Notes: generated from the letters alone by a model not told the origin. DNA of 64,000 nucleotides from Crotalaria pallida (GCA_037953625.1 CM075651.1:159721501-159785500); one strand, 5' to 3'. Positions 45,405 through 56,293 are shown, counted from the first letter of the stretch. Numbers and translations are program-made.

Positions 45405-45733
45405 ATCTTGTAATTAATTGAACAGCATGTGAATATTGGTATTTTATAAATTTCACACACCGATACAACACAGAAATTAGAAGAAAGTAAGCAAATATGC
45501 CACCCAGAGCTTCTACACATATATAGAAAATGATCTCTGCCTCACTCTAAATTCTAAAACACACCTAAATTCCACAATGCCAAAAACCATTCAGCCTAAT
45601 GCCTATATAATTATATATCTACCTAACTAGACTGACACATAAATAAAGGATAAGGATTAACTGCTATTGACATCAGACATACTTTAGAAAATAACTGCAA
45701 TACCATTAGTAATAACTGTCAAGAATCTGCCTC

Positions 45734-47215
45734 CTAAACCCTTCTCTTCTTCTTAGTATACACTTTAGACAATTTGGGCAGACTAGAGCTTGTGTCCAGC
45801 ATTTGGTCTCCATGGACTCTAACATCCTTCTCCTTCTGCATTTCTTTCATCAGTGCATCATCTGAAATAAGCTTTTCTAACTGTCCCTTAACTAAAGACA
45901 ACTCATTCTCCAATTCATTAACATGGTTCAACTTGTCAATGTTCTCCGGCATCTGATTTTTCAGCTTCACATTATCAACATCAGCGTTTTGAGACCGATC
46001 CACAAACCCATTAACCTTTAGTTTGGCAACTCTAGCAATGATTGCTAGCCTCAAACTGTAAGTCTCCATCAACTTTGCGACATTAGCAAAACCAAAACCT
46101 GCCAAGACAGACTTATCCGAACCCTTGCCGAGATAAGTATCGATGATAAATTGAGGATCAAAAGAAGGCCCCCACAATGACTCGTCCTGAATTTGCGACA
46201 TTATATTAGCTACAACAAATTCACGAAACTGCAAATCAACCTCAACCAAACCCTTGTCCTGAGTAGCCTGGGGAACTTCATTGCTCAGCTTATTAGACCT
46301 CAATTCTGTAGCACTGTTCTTCTTCTCCACAATAACGGACGGCCTATGCTTCCTTTTCCTAATCTTCTCACGATCGGCAATCTCCTTGTTTGACATCACA
46401 GGCTGCTCATCCATAAAAGAAGCGGTAAGCACAGCAGTAAGCTCAGCAATCTCCTTATTTGACATCACAGGCTCCTCATCCAACAATTCGGGCTTCGAAA
46501 GCTTGGTATTCACAATCTGCCTGTGACCTTGAGGGGTAAGCTCCATTAACATGCCATCTTCAACGAAACGAAGCTTCGACATCACATCGATCCGAAGCTT
46601 GGCCGAAGGATGCAGAAGGCGGAACTGATCAATGGCATTAGCCCAAGTTTCATCAATGGCCTTCAACATCATTCCTTCATACTTAGCCACTGCCTCCCTT
46701 GCAATTTGTTCCTTCAGCTCTTCAACTTGGTCTCGTAGCACAGTCAGCTCTTGATTAACCATTTTCAAATCAGTCACAGCATTACTATCTTCAAGCCATT
46801 TTCTCTTCATTTTCCTGAGCTCATAATTTTCAGCCAATAAATCATCATTCTCATCCCTCAACTCTTTGAAAGCATTTACATCAATTAAACCATTCTTCAT
46901 CTTCACTTCCTTCAACAAATTCTCATAGCACTCTTGTACCTTCTTTCCTTCTTGGCAAAGTTGTTCTTTTTTCTTGAGATTTTCTTCAGCTTGGAGCCTA
47001 CTCAACCTCTCCATCTCAACCTTCACCTGCAATGAAGCAATTTCTGCTTTGAACTTTGCATCTCTTGCCACCAAAACCTTCTCAACACCATCAAATTCAT
47101 CAGAGAGAAATGCATTACGCAGTAATGAAACAAGCTCAGAAACGCTCATCTCATCTAGATTGGTAGAAACTAAAATGGGTGGAGACCCAGGTTTGATTTC
47201 GGATTGCAAAGACAT
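45734..47215 (-). CDS. Coiled-coil family paralog 7, long single-exon form (493 aa)
   Basis: I chose the ATG at 47215 (MSLQSEIKPGSPPILVS) because all paralogs start there. The frame extends upstream through the CT-rich leader, but that part is leader. Residues 21-170 are the shared head and predicted coiled coil. From 170 it diverges: KYEGMMLKAIDETWANAIDQ, then MELTPQGHRQIVN. An internal repeat PVMSNKEIA occurs at 249-257 and 272-280, and RKRKHR (286-291) follows. A well-conserved-looking segment lies at about 330-400 (FREFVVANIMSQIQDESLWG, then LAGFGFANVAKLMETYSLRL). A second coiled coil precedes the C-terminal KKKRRV. Two basic clusters suggest a nuclear protein. No catalytic motif is recognised. 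It is the most complete member and may be the ancestral form of the single-exon subfamily. Confidence 0.82.
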   Translation of the reverse strand: MSLQSEIKPGSPPILVSTNLDEMSVSELVSLLRNAFLSDEFDGVEKVLVARDAKFKAEIASLQVKVEMERLSRLQAEENLKKKEQLCQEGKKVQECYENLLKEVKMKNGLIDVNAFKELRDENDDLLAENYELRKMKRKWLEDSNAVTDLKMVNQELTVLRDQVEELKEQIAREAVAKYEGMMLKAIDETWANAIDQFRLLHPSAKLRIDVMSKLRFVEDGMLMELTPQGHRQIVNTKLSKPELLDEEPVMSNKEIAELTAVLTASFMDEQPVMSNKEIADREKIRKRKHRPSVIVEKKNSATELRSNKLSNEVPQATQDKGLVEVDLQFREFVVANIMSQIQDESLWGPSFDPQFIIDTYLGKGSDKSVLAGFGFANVAKLMETYSLRLAIIARVAKLKVNGFVDRSQNADVDNVKLKNQMPENIDKLNHVNELENELSLVKGQLEKLISDDALMKEMQKEKDVRVHGDQMLDTSSSLPKLSKVYTKKKRRV

Positions 47216-47332
47216 GAGAAGCTTGTAAAGATGAAAACTTTGAAAGAAAAAGAGGGAAAGGAAAGTGGGGGTATGGGGAAAGTTGGTAGCTTTATGTAAG
47301 AAGGAAGATGGTGGGCAATGTGGGTTGTGAGG

Positions 47333-47335
<3 letters not shown>

Positions 47336-47374
<39 letters not shown>
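47336..47374. repeat. (GA)n microsatellite in the leader of paralog 7
   Basis: About 39 bp of GA in the same relative place as the tract in paralog 1. Confidence 0.9.
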
Positions 47375-47378
<4 letters not shown>

Positions 47379-47525
47379 AGAGAAGAGAAAAGGGTTGTTC
47401 TGTGATGGAGGAATATGAAAATGGACAAGAAAAATAAAAAAGAGAAAAAAGAAAAATGGAGAATAAGAGCTACTCTGAAGTGAAGTCTGAAGTGAAATGA
47501 GAATATGAGAGGTTTTTAAGGCAGG

Positions 47526-48034
47526 GCTTATTTATGGTTTTAATTCCTAAAAGTTCAGCGTGTTTTGATTTTAGTTTTTAGAAGTTATTTTGATCGGAAC
47601 TCGTTCTTAAATTTTCAAATATTTTGGTTTTGGTCTTTTCCATTAATAAAAATCTGTTATTTGCTGACATGGTTAACGAAAATCCATATCAGCAGCCACG
47701 TAGTGTGAAGTAGTGCCAAATAGGTGATGTGACATGGATGATTCAAGGCCATGAACTCAAAATTTTGCGTACGGGACCATTTTGCGTATCGGATCATTTT
47801 GCGTCCGTGGATTTGTATCATCCACGTCATACCACTTATTTGGTGTCGTCCCAAATCACGTGGACTGCTGATGTGATGTTCCGCCAACCACACAAACAAA
47901 TAAAGAATTTTTATTAATGAAAGGGACCAAAACCGAAATGTTTGAAAATTTAAGGACTAATCTCAGTCAAAATAACTTCTAAGGATTAAAACCAAAACAC
48001 GCTGAACTTTTAGGAACTAAAAACATAAATAAGC
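47526..48034. mobile_element. MULE-like foldback element, relative of 24641-25130
   Basis: Starts GCTTATTTATGG and ends CATAAATAAGC. The arms carry AAAAGTTCAGCGTGTTTTGA and its inverse, matching the 24641-25130 copy. I found no convincing 9-bp target duplication. It lies about 310 bp upstream of the ATG of paralog 7. Confidence 0.65.
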
Positions 48035-48432
48035 ACAATTAAATTGTGAAGATGGAGCTTTTCAGTTTATGACTTTTGTCTCTTTCAAGGAAATTGAATG
48101 ACATCCTTCAATTCCTTCGTCCACTAGATGATAAAAGTTTCAAAATTCAAAACATCAGAGATATACATCTAATAGTTTTTCTTACGTATTATTAAATTAT
48201 TAAATAATTAATTTAATATATTTTGAAATGATAAATAAATTACAATTTTTAATTTATATTTTTCATTTTTTATTAATTATTTTAATTTTAATTTAAAACA
48301 AAAGATTTTGTCCTTTTTTTTTATCATATTATGAGTAAGAAGGAGTAAAGAAAGAAAAAAATGTTAGGATTCACACGATTTCATAAAGGTCATGGATAAG
48401 ATCATTATAACCTCTTTCAATCTTATAGTATA

Positions 48433-48710
48433 GTCCTTCTCGCTCGAATTATAAGTAACAAAAAAACATATTTTTTTTAAAATATAAGCAAAATTAATTA
48501 ACTTTATTAAATTTTGTTCCATTCTCAATGTCACTTTCCTAAAACATCTCTAGAAAATTGTAATATTAATTAATTTTTGTTTCATTCTCAATACTACTTT
48601 CCTAAAACACCTCTATTTTTTATAAATTTGAGAAAATTAAAACAAATAACCTAACCTCTTTAATAAACGTAAAAGTGATTAAAATTGCTTATAATTCGAG
48701 CCGAAGGGAG
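48433..48710. mobile_element. Stowaway-like MITE
   Basis: The left end CCTTCTCGCTCGAATTATAA and the right end (reverse complement CTCCCTTCGGCTCGAATTAT) are inverted and flanked by TA. Confidence 0.65.
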
Positions 48711-49569
48711 TACTATACAAGATTTATTTTTTTTAGAAAATTTGCATCCATCAAGAAAATGAATTAACATTGTTAGTGGTATTAAAAACATAAACATTTG
48801 ATATAGTTTTTCAAAACTACCCCTATAAATATTATTGAAATTTTAAAAAGTGTTTTCAAATATAAATACTATAATTAAATATTAGAAAACAACAAGGCAC
48901 AACACAGTTGATAAATAGTTGAGTTTCTTAACAATGATTAAGAAATTAGAATAAGATCTCGTATATATTGAATTAGAAGGAATAGCTTAGTATTTTTTTT
49001 TCTTAATATTGATAGTTAGTAATAAGTTAAAAAATTAAATTAATTATTGATACAAAATCAATTAGAGTTTAATATGTGTGCATTGACATTGTAAAGTTTT
49101 TTACACTGTCGATACCTCATTCACCGTTCATTTGCATTACTTTTATTCAGAAGTCAATAACTATAAACCTCTGGATGATGGATGATGTGGTGATAGTATA
49201 AAAAACATTTACACTGTCATTGTACAGACTATTTTCTCAATTAATAATTATCGGATACAAAAAATAATAAGAGACCGAGTGAAAAAAATCTCCGAAAATT
49301 AAAAATGTGTATTTTTTTAAAATAATATTTTTAATACTATTATAAAATATGTTAAAGTTAACTTTTCAATATTAGTCTAATTTTTTTTAGAATTTTCAAA
49401 CAATACATTTTTTTTTAAAAAAAAAATCATCTAGACTCAAATCCAAAGAAAAAATTATAAAATCATAAGAGGGGAAGCAATCCATAAGCGTCCTCCCAAA
49501 TAAGGGAGAACAAGGGAGTAGGAATATCCTCCCAAATACTAAGTACTAGTTTTTCAAAATTTACGAAAT

Positions 49570-49865
49570 TTTAAGCTGCGGTTTGAACCGTCCCGCACAT
49601 TATTTTGATCAAATAGAAGATATGGTCATTTTGCGACGGTTATTAGCTGACGCTAAATCGACGATGGAACTTCCCATTTGAGATTTGTGATTTTTTAGTC
49701 GCTGCAAATCAACTTTGCATCAGAACCACCAGCAATTCCCAAAACTGCCGCGAAAACATATTCCCTACGGTTACTTTTGTGGAAGCTTTTAAACCGCCGC
49801 AAATTTTTGTAATGCTGCTGCATTTCATTTAAAACTGACGCAAAACTGCAAAAGACCGTTGTAGG
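49570..49865. repeat. Degenerate CACTA-type subterminal repeats
   Basis: Several diverged copies of words like TTGCGACGGTT and AACCGCCGCAAATTT in both orientations, the same motif set as in the CACTA element ends at 50.3 and 54.5 kb. No CACTAC-like terminus was found here, so it is a broken older end. Confidence 0.7.
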
Positions 49866-50312
49866 AGGATAACTCTTCCTAGTTTCTTTTCGTAGATTTT
49901 GTCTATCACATCTTTACCATAGACTTCACAAGTAGAATAAAAATGAAAGGTCATTTACTTTTTTTGTTGTAGTTTGGGCATTATTTCCACTTCTATTTAA
50001 AAATGATCGTTTTAAACTTCCTTCACGGCAAGCTAGGATGCTCTGCTTCTTTGTTTTCTTTTTTGTTTTTTCTGGTCAGAGATGCACTGCTTCTTTGTTT
50101 TCATTTACCAAAAGGTCTTACAGTAGTTTAGTATAAATGGATACCCAATAACCCAATAAGTAGCTCAATTCTAGGACATGAAGTGCAAATATTTAGATTC
50201 AATATCTGATACCTGCATAATTTTCTATCTTTAATCTTTGTCAAAAAAATTGTCTATAAAAAAAATAATACTGTATAATCTAAGAAAGTATATATTACAT
50301 CATTAAAAGTAT

Positions 50313-50426
50313 CACCACAAGAAAAGGTGTTGTTTGTGGCAGAGAATTTGCGGCGGTTCTCCAACCCGCCGTCGGTGGCTGATTGAGAGCCTGATTTTGT
50401 GTCGGTTCTTTAAACCGCCGCAAGTT
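50313..50426. repeat. CACTA left terminus and subterminal repeats
   Basis: The terminal inverted repeat is followed by TTGCGGCGGTTCTCC, a CCGCCGTCGG word, and TCTTTAAACCGCCGCAAG. Confidence 0.85.
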
Positions 50427-50439
50427 GCAACATCTCACG

Positions 50440-50661
50440 TACACTCGCACGTACACCAATCAGCTTCAAAACTCAGTGTTCATTCTCTCCGATAAGGACC
50501 GCTTCACCTTCGTTCTCTCGTTCTAACCAATCTTCCCCTTCGTTCTCTTGTTCTAACCGGTCTTCACCTTCGTCTCCTTCAAGCTCTGCTGGTTGCAGCT
50601 TCCATCATCTTTGTACTTAAGCTCCGATCCGGTTCCAGCTTCGTCTATTACTTCACCTTCG
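50440..50661 (+). other. Leader-like exon inside the CACTA element
   Basis: A CT-rich stretch with TTCACCTTCGTTCTC-type short repeats, ending at a strong donor (CTTCG|GTATGT at 50662). It looks like the 5' untranslated exon of a captured or element-borne transcript. No coding sense. Confidence 0.45.
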
Positions 50662-52488
50662 GTATGTCTTCCCTTCATTCCTCTTGTATTCAAGCATTTA
50701 TTTAGATTTTATTCACGATGAAGATGACTATTTTATTATGCTTTTAATTGATTGAAGTATGAGTTTAATTGATTGCATTTTTGAGTTTTAGGGTTTCAAA
50801 ATTTGATTCAATTGTTGATTTTAGGTGATTCGATTTCTGGTTTTAGGTCCTAGAGTTTGTGCTTTCGGGTTTCAATTCTAAAATGGTGACTAATATATGT
50901 TGTTATTTTCCTCTAATTTAGACTTAATTTGAATGCATCTAGAGTACTTGACAAAATGCCCAAACCAGTCATTTGTTCATAAGTTCAGTCATTTGGATTT
51001 ACTCATTCTCTTTTGAGGAAGCTACATCTTACTTGCCACTCCTTTGCTTAAAAATCAGGGAGAGCGATCGTCATCGTCGGCATTGGAAGCAGAAGAAGAA
51101 CAAGTAGGCTTCTCAAGGACTGAACGTAACTCTATTGAAGACGGTGACTGAAGATGGTGGCGACAAGAAGGAGAATACTAATTCCCATCAGGTTCTCATC
51201 CATTTCCTTTATAAGTGCTTTGATTTCTTTAGGTTTGCAATCCAATCTGATGTAAGCAAAGTTTTATTGAATCATTAAGATGCTAAGAGAGAAAGGTAAA
51301 ATACAATTACATGGAGTGGAGGAATTGGATTTGGATGCACACCTACCCACAAATCATCCAAGTTCTGAATAATTTATAGGTTTGTAGGAAGAAAAAAATT
51401 AATAAAAAAATTAATAATAAAATTAATATTTTCAGCCAGCGCAAGCCCGACTTTCCTAGGGGGCGTCCTTCTGCAAATTCAAGCATGCCTCTGCATAAAT
51501 CAGAACCAAGATGGTTCAAATATGGCCATTGTTTGTACTTGAAGTTGTATGCTCATTTTTAAAGTAGTTTAGACACATTTGTTGTGACAAATATTTTGTA
51601 TTTCTAGCAGCATATTTTCTAGTACATGCATAAATTCAATATTTTCTGACCCTGTTGCTAACACCAAACTGTGATTACACTAACAGGCCAGGCACATGGT
51701 CATCTCATACATGCCAATGTTGGTGCCACTTATTAATTGGACAGGGTACTGAATTGACTTCTTTAAATATATTTGTTCTTCAACCTGTTCTGAAGCTCCT
51801 TTGTTTTGTTTTCTATGTTTGCTTAGTTAATTGGACTTGAATATAACTAACAACTTTCTTAGCAACATGTGAATCATAATAAGAAATTGAACACTTTATT
51901 ACTTTACCGGTTCATTGTTTAATGTGAATGATAAGAAGAAATCAAACACCTCATTCCGAATTTTGGACTTCTGACAGGTATGACAAAGGAGCATACTTTT
52001 TTTTGCCATCTCAAGTTATGAGAATACATGAAGCAAAGCAGCAACGTGAAGCAGTTAAAAGGGCTCCTAAGAAAGAAACTAATTTTCGATTCAAATTGAG
52101 TAGCTTTCCAGCACAACGTTTTTATATGCTTTATTGATTATCATTGGTTTGTTTTTCATTGAATTGCATTACTCAACTGACATCACAAGAAGATATTTCT
52201 ACAATCTATTTTTTTCTATCATCCAATTTTCCAAGGAGGTAAGTTTATAAGTTTATGTCTTTTGGTGGCAGACATTTCAATTGCTACAACATTATAGAAT
52301 ATAGAGATATTTTGTCCTGCTCTTCCTTTTTACTTGTGATATGCTGGGAGATTCATGAATTCAAATATCTTTATGTAATTATACATATTTCTGTGACACT
52401 ACAACAACATGACTCTCTAAAATATTAGGTACTGTTCTCAGATTTCAATTTGGAAGTTTAATTTAATTGTCAACTGCATCTCTTACAG
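50662..52488 (+). other. CACTA interior, unrecognised exon-like pieces
   Basis: Possible exon-like segments lie at about 51058-51177 (after ATCAG, rich in Ser and Glu codons), about 51437-51550, and about 51955-52134 (frame reading RYDKGAYFFLPSQVMR then EAKQQREAVKR). I cannot name their source genes. The rest is intron-like and AT-rich. Confidence 0.4.
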
Positions 52489-52772
52489 GTCATTCCCATG
52501 GTGTTGTTTCATTAGTTGTTGGAGCTAATAGACTCTACTTTGACTCAATGGACAACACAATAAGAGTAAGTATTCATATGTATCATAAAACTGTCATAAG
52601 CATCTAATCCTTTTATGGTTCTTTGCTTATTAAGACTCTTTAAGAGCAATGTTATTGAAGGTTTTGATTTGCTGATTTGATTTGCAGGCTCTAACTGGTT
52701 GCTATCTCAGTTCTGGAACCTTGAAACCTTGCAGTGTGTGCAGACATTTAAGAGGATACTTCGAGTTTTAAG
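52489..52772 (+). pseudogene. Captured fragment of a CCCH/WD40 (ZFWD-like) gene
   Basis: Two exon pieces. 52489-52565 reads GHSHGVVSLVVGANRLY...DNTIR after a TTACAG acceptor and before GTAAGT. 52711-52772 reads WNLETLQCVQTFKR after CTCAG. Together they match one WD40 blade of plant zinc-finger WD40 (ZFWD) proteins as I recall the family. Changes such as YFDSMDN for the usual YSGSxDN and FW for VW suggest relaxed selection. Confidence 0.65.
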
Positions 52773-53328
52773 GTATATCTTTCTAATTTGTCTAGAATTT
52801 AATATTACATAAAGATAGTGCTTGCTGTAGGGTTATCAAGAGAATCAAGTCTTTTTGAATCTAAGCTTGTAAATTTCTGAGTCCATTTTGCAGGAACTCA
52901 GGGATGGGACAAGGGCTTCACAGCCTTCAAGTTCTAATAGCAATGCGAGGTACTTCTTGACTGTTTTCTCTATGTTTTTGATGGTTTGCCATTGTTAGGC
53001 TTGTGTCATTGTTTCCTAATGACATTTGGTTATTGTATTTAATTTTTCTCTTTTAAAGTAGAATACCGCTGACTAGATAGCTTAACCCTACATTTTTTAA
53101 TAATTTTGTTACCATCTTACCAAGCAAAATGACACCTAAACTTGTTTACTTCCTGTAATAAAAGATAGAACATTGTGGCTTTGTTTGATTCTTGTAGCTG
53201 ATCTCACCTAGTAAGAAAAGACTTAGTTATTATTGTTGTTAGGTAGTGCAGAATAATGAATTGAAAGTGACTTAGTTTCTCTATTGCTGTTTACTGTATT
53301 GTACTGAGTTTCATGCATTACTTGGAAG

Positions 53329-53731
53329 GTTGATACTGGCAGATTGCTTAAGAAGTGGCATGCTCATTATAGACCTGTTACTTGCCTGGTATTTTCTGAA
53401 GATGACTCATTGCTGATAACTGGTTCTGAAGATGGCTGTGTTAGAGTTTGGTCTCTCTTCATGTACTTGACACTCATCTTGTCTCATTATTTTACCTGTA
53501 TCAAGTTCTTATCTCTTAGGATAATATTCTGCTTGGTTTCTAGCTGTGCTAACTACTCTGCATTTCATGATTCATTGTATCAGGATATTTGATGATTTGA
53601 AAAGTCAGGAAGCAAGTAATCTTTATATGCATAGTTTTTCACAGAACTCCCTGCTTGTAACTGATGTTGTGATTGGCAATGGAGGGGCTAATGCAATTAT
53701 AGTGTCAGCTTCAGAGGATCGGACCTGCAAG
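53329..53731 (+). pseudogene. Captured fragment of an RID3/IPI3-like WD40 gene
   Basis: The exon piece about 53329-53462 reads VDTGRLLKKWHAHYRPVT then LLITGSEDGCVRVWSLF. The intron is 53463-53583. The second piece, 53584-53731, reads IFDDLKSQEASNLYMHSF and IIVSASEDRTCK before GTTTGG. This is the central part of the RID3/IPI3 (WDR18-like) WD40 protein as I recall it, which acts in pre-60S ribosome maturation. Both ends of the parent gene are absent, so this copy cannot encode the whole protein. The frame is intact across both exons, implying recent capture. Confidence 0.75.
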
Positions 53732-54207
53732 GTTTGGTTACTGTTTTTGTGGGTGGTGTTGATGTATCAAAATAGATAAGTAATAACAGATGTTTGCCAA
53801 GGAATAATGTTTACCATTTTTAGCTTGAATAATCAACCTCTATTATTTGTAAGATTCTAATCCTTTATGGTTATGATCGTTACATACCTAAGCAATAAAT
53901 GCTTCATAATATAGAGGGAAACCTGCTCTTGTTTTGGGGATGAGGGCCAATGGTGCATATTATTCAGTTTAAATATGAAAGGCAAAGGAAAATTATCAAT
54001 ATGTGTATGAGATTTCTTTTTTAGTTTACTGAATATGTACCATGCATGCTGTAGGTTGAGAGAGTTTTCTTTAATTTTTTTTTCCTTTTCCTCTTTGCAA
54101 AAGCTAGGTGTACTTTAGTTTCCTTGTAAAGCCGTTTTTTTCCACTCTCATTTTGATGACTTCATTAAGTGAAGAGATACAGCTGAAATAACTTGGAAAT
54201 AGAAATA

Positions 54208-54400
54208 GGCATCTTGCGGCAGTTAAAACTGTCGCAATTGTTTTCATAATATAAAGAGGCATCTTGCGGCGGTTATAAACTGGCCCAATTGTTTTACAAA
54301 AAATATATAGGCATCTTGCGACGGTTATAACTGTCGCAATTGTTTAATAAAAATATATAGGCATCTTGCGACGGTTATAACTGTCGTAACTGTTTTTAAT
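54208..54400. repeat. Four ~50-bp tandem repeats at the CACTA right end
   Basis: Units start with GGCATCTTGC at 54208, 54258, 54310 and 54360. Each contains a near-perfect palindrome of the form TTGCGAC...GTCGCAA. Confidence 0.9.
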
Positions 54401-54610
54401 GGAATTTCATATTTGCAATTTGCGGGGGTTTTGAACCGCCGCAAATTTTGCGTCAAAATTCTACAACCGTTGTCATAACCGCTGCAAAATATGATTCCCG
54501 ACAGTCAGTTCTGCGTGAGTTATAGAACCGCCGCAAATATATTTTGCGACGGTTAAAACCGCCGCAAAAGACCTCCATAACCGTCGCAACTTGCCCGTTT
54601 TTTTGTGGTG
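54401..54610. repeat. CACTA right terminus and subterminal repeats
   Basis: Multiple AACCGCCGCAAA and TTGCGACGGTT words in both orientations, ending in the inverted terminal repeat GTTTTTTTGTGGTG. Confidence 0.85.
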
Positions 54611-54613
54611 TAT

Positions 54614-56066
54614 GATTTGTTTTTTAGCTTCAATCCTTAAGATTAAAATTGAAAAAAAAAACACAACTATAATTAAAAATGATATCTATAATAGCTCGTC
54701 TACGAAGATAGCAATATATAGGATCAATGCGTGTCCTTTTCTATAAGATTTAAGTGCTGATTAGGTCGATAAAAGTCAAAATGTTTTATTTGTAACTAAT
54801 ATTGATTGATTGCCTTTAGTTAGTGACTTTCTTTTTGGTAAAAAAAAAACTTAATAAATCACCTAATACCTGAGATTTATTGATTACCTGTCTTTACAAC
54901 TTTAGATTTAAAAATTGTTCTGCAAAAGTAAAGAAAAAAGTCACCATCAATGGGTGAAAAGTTGTTGTAACTTACTATTCCGGTATTTAATAATAAAAAA
55001 AATTATCTTATCTCAAATATAAAAAAATAACTAAGTTTTAATTTTCAATACAATTATTATTAAATTCATTTAATTTTTTGTTTTATTTTCAATAAAATTT
55101 TCCTAAAGTAGCACTATATTTTTTTTAATGAATTTGAGCAAATTAAATTCACTCAACTAATCTTCTTGATAAACGTGAAACAAGTGATTTTTTTTTTGTA
55201 TAATAGAGACTAAAAAAATACCACTACATAATTAGAAGTTTCAAGTTCTAAGTTTTTAAAAATAAAGATATGTTAAATATTTGTTTAAAATTCATCGTTC
55301 ATAATAATTATATTTAATTTGAACATGAGTATTTTTTGTGATAAAAGATTTAAAAAAAGTTTAAAAAACCTCCATGACAGAATGAAAGAAAACTTTTTTA
55401 TTCAAGGATATCATTTTTAAGAACTTCCAATTAGGAAATACAAAGGGAAGGTTTATATTGAAATTTTAAATCCATTAGTTATTAGGAGTAATATTTTAAG
55501 TTCAACATTTTTCAAAATAAAATTACCTTTTTTATTCTTTTAAACAGTGTTTTAAAGATATTCTTTAACATTTTACTTTAGTTTTAAGTCCTAAAAGAAG
55601 TTGATCTAAAACTTTATTTAAAACATTTGATTTTAATCCCTTTATCGGTTAAGTAATGAATATAGAAGCAATCAATTACAATATTACATGTTGCATTACT
55701 TGTTTGCGTGATCAATGATGACATTGACATTATTTTAATTAAGGCACTAAAACATAAATAAATAATTTTTGAGGGATCAAAAGTTAATTAATTCTTTAAA
55801 GAAATTTTAGTAGTTATATTCTAAAATTTAATTACTATACGATAAAATGAATATATGCTACTTTTAGAAAAAAGAATATAAATAATTTAGAGACCTACAA
55901 ACCTACATGTAAAATTATGACACTTGTTATTTTTAAGTTAATAAAAATTAAACAAACAAACTTAAATGACAAATGTGAAGATGTAAGTTTATGAGTAAGT
56001 GTAGATAGCTCAAATCATTAATGTGATTAATTTTACAGGAGTGTGAGACTAGTAGGACTAGTAGTC
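54614..56066. other. AT-rich intergenic
   Basis: No gene or complete repeat recognised. A MITE-like stretch (TTATCTTATCTCAAATATAA and similar) lies near 54990-55200. Confidence 0.4.
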
Positions 56067-56073
56067 TATAAAA
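56067..56073 (+). promoter_or_regulatory. Possible TATA box of the P450 gene
   Basis: TATAAAA, about 220 bp before the ATG. The distance is plausible for a plant gene with a leader, but AT-rich DNA gives many such matches. Confidence 0.35.
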
Positions 56074-56293
56074 GAGAATACAAGTATACAACCAAGATCC
56101 AAGGCATGGAAAAGACCCCATGACCAACTCGTCCTTGTCTATAATTTCATGGCCTTTTTGTTTTTTCTGACCATTAGCCTTATAAACCTTAATAGACACT
56201 TTCACCAACTAAACATGACCTCACTTCAAAACCATAATTCTCTAAGCATTTGCTTCTTCTTATTACAGTCTTGAAAACCCGTTTAATTTAACC

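Larger units (their letters stand above)
48035..50312. other. Repeat-rich intergenic
   Basis: Contains the MITE at 48433-48710, a weak SINE-head relic near 48890-48960 (AACACAGTTGATAAATAGTT), a possible small foldback at 49070-49240, and the CACTA-like subterminal debris at 49570-49865. No gene. Confidence 0.45.
50313..54610. mobile_element. Non-autonomous CACTA transposon with captured gene fragments, 4298 bp
   Basis: The ends are CACCACAAGAAAAGG on the left and, reverse-complemented, CACCACAAAAAAACG on the right. They are flanked by the 3-bp duplication TAT (50310-50312 and 54611-54613), as CACTA elements make. Subterminal regions carry many TTGCGGCGGTT/AACCGCCGCAA words in both orientations, the usual transposase-binding architecture. 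No transposase was recognised. The interior has exon-like pieces with intact splice signals, all readable on the plus strand: two WD40 gene fragments (52489-52772 and 53329-53731) and several unrecognised exon-like stretches. Fragments retain introns, so capture was at the DNA level. It may be transcribed as a chimeric noncoding or short-peptide RNA. Confidence 0.88.

Noticed and set aside
47216..47428. N-terminal extension of paralog 7 to an upstream ATG
   Set aside because: The extension is encoded by the GA/CT-rich leader and the conserved non-coding block; every paralog starts at the QPKTE-like methionine.
53329..53731. A functional RID3/IPI3 gene
   Set aside because: Only the central WD40 blades are present, no start or C-terminal exons follow, and the segment lies between CACTA ends.
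54208..54400. CRISPR-like regular repeat
   Set aside because: The 50-bp units are contiguous tandem repeats without unique spacers, within a plant CACTA element.
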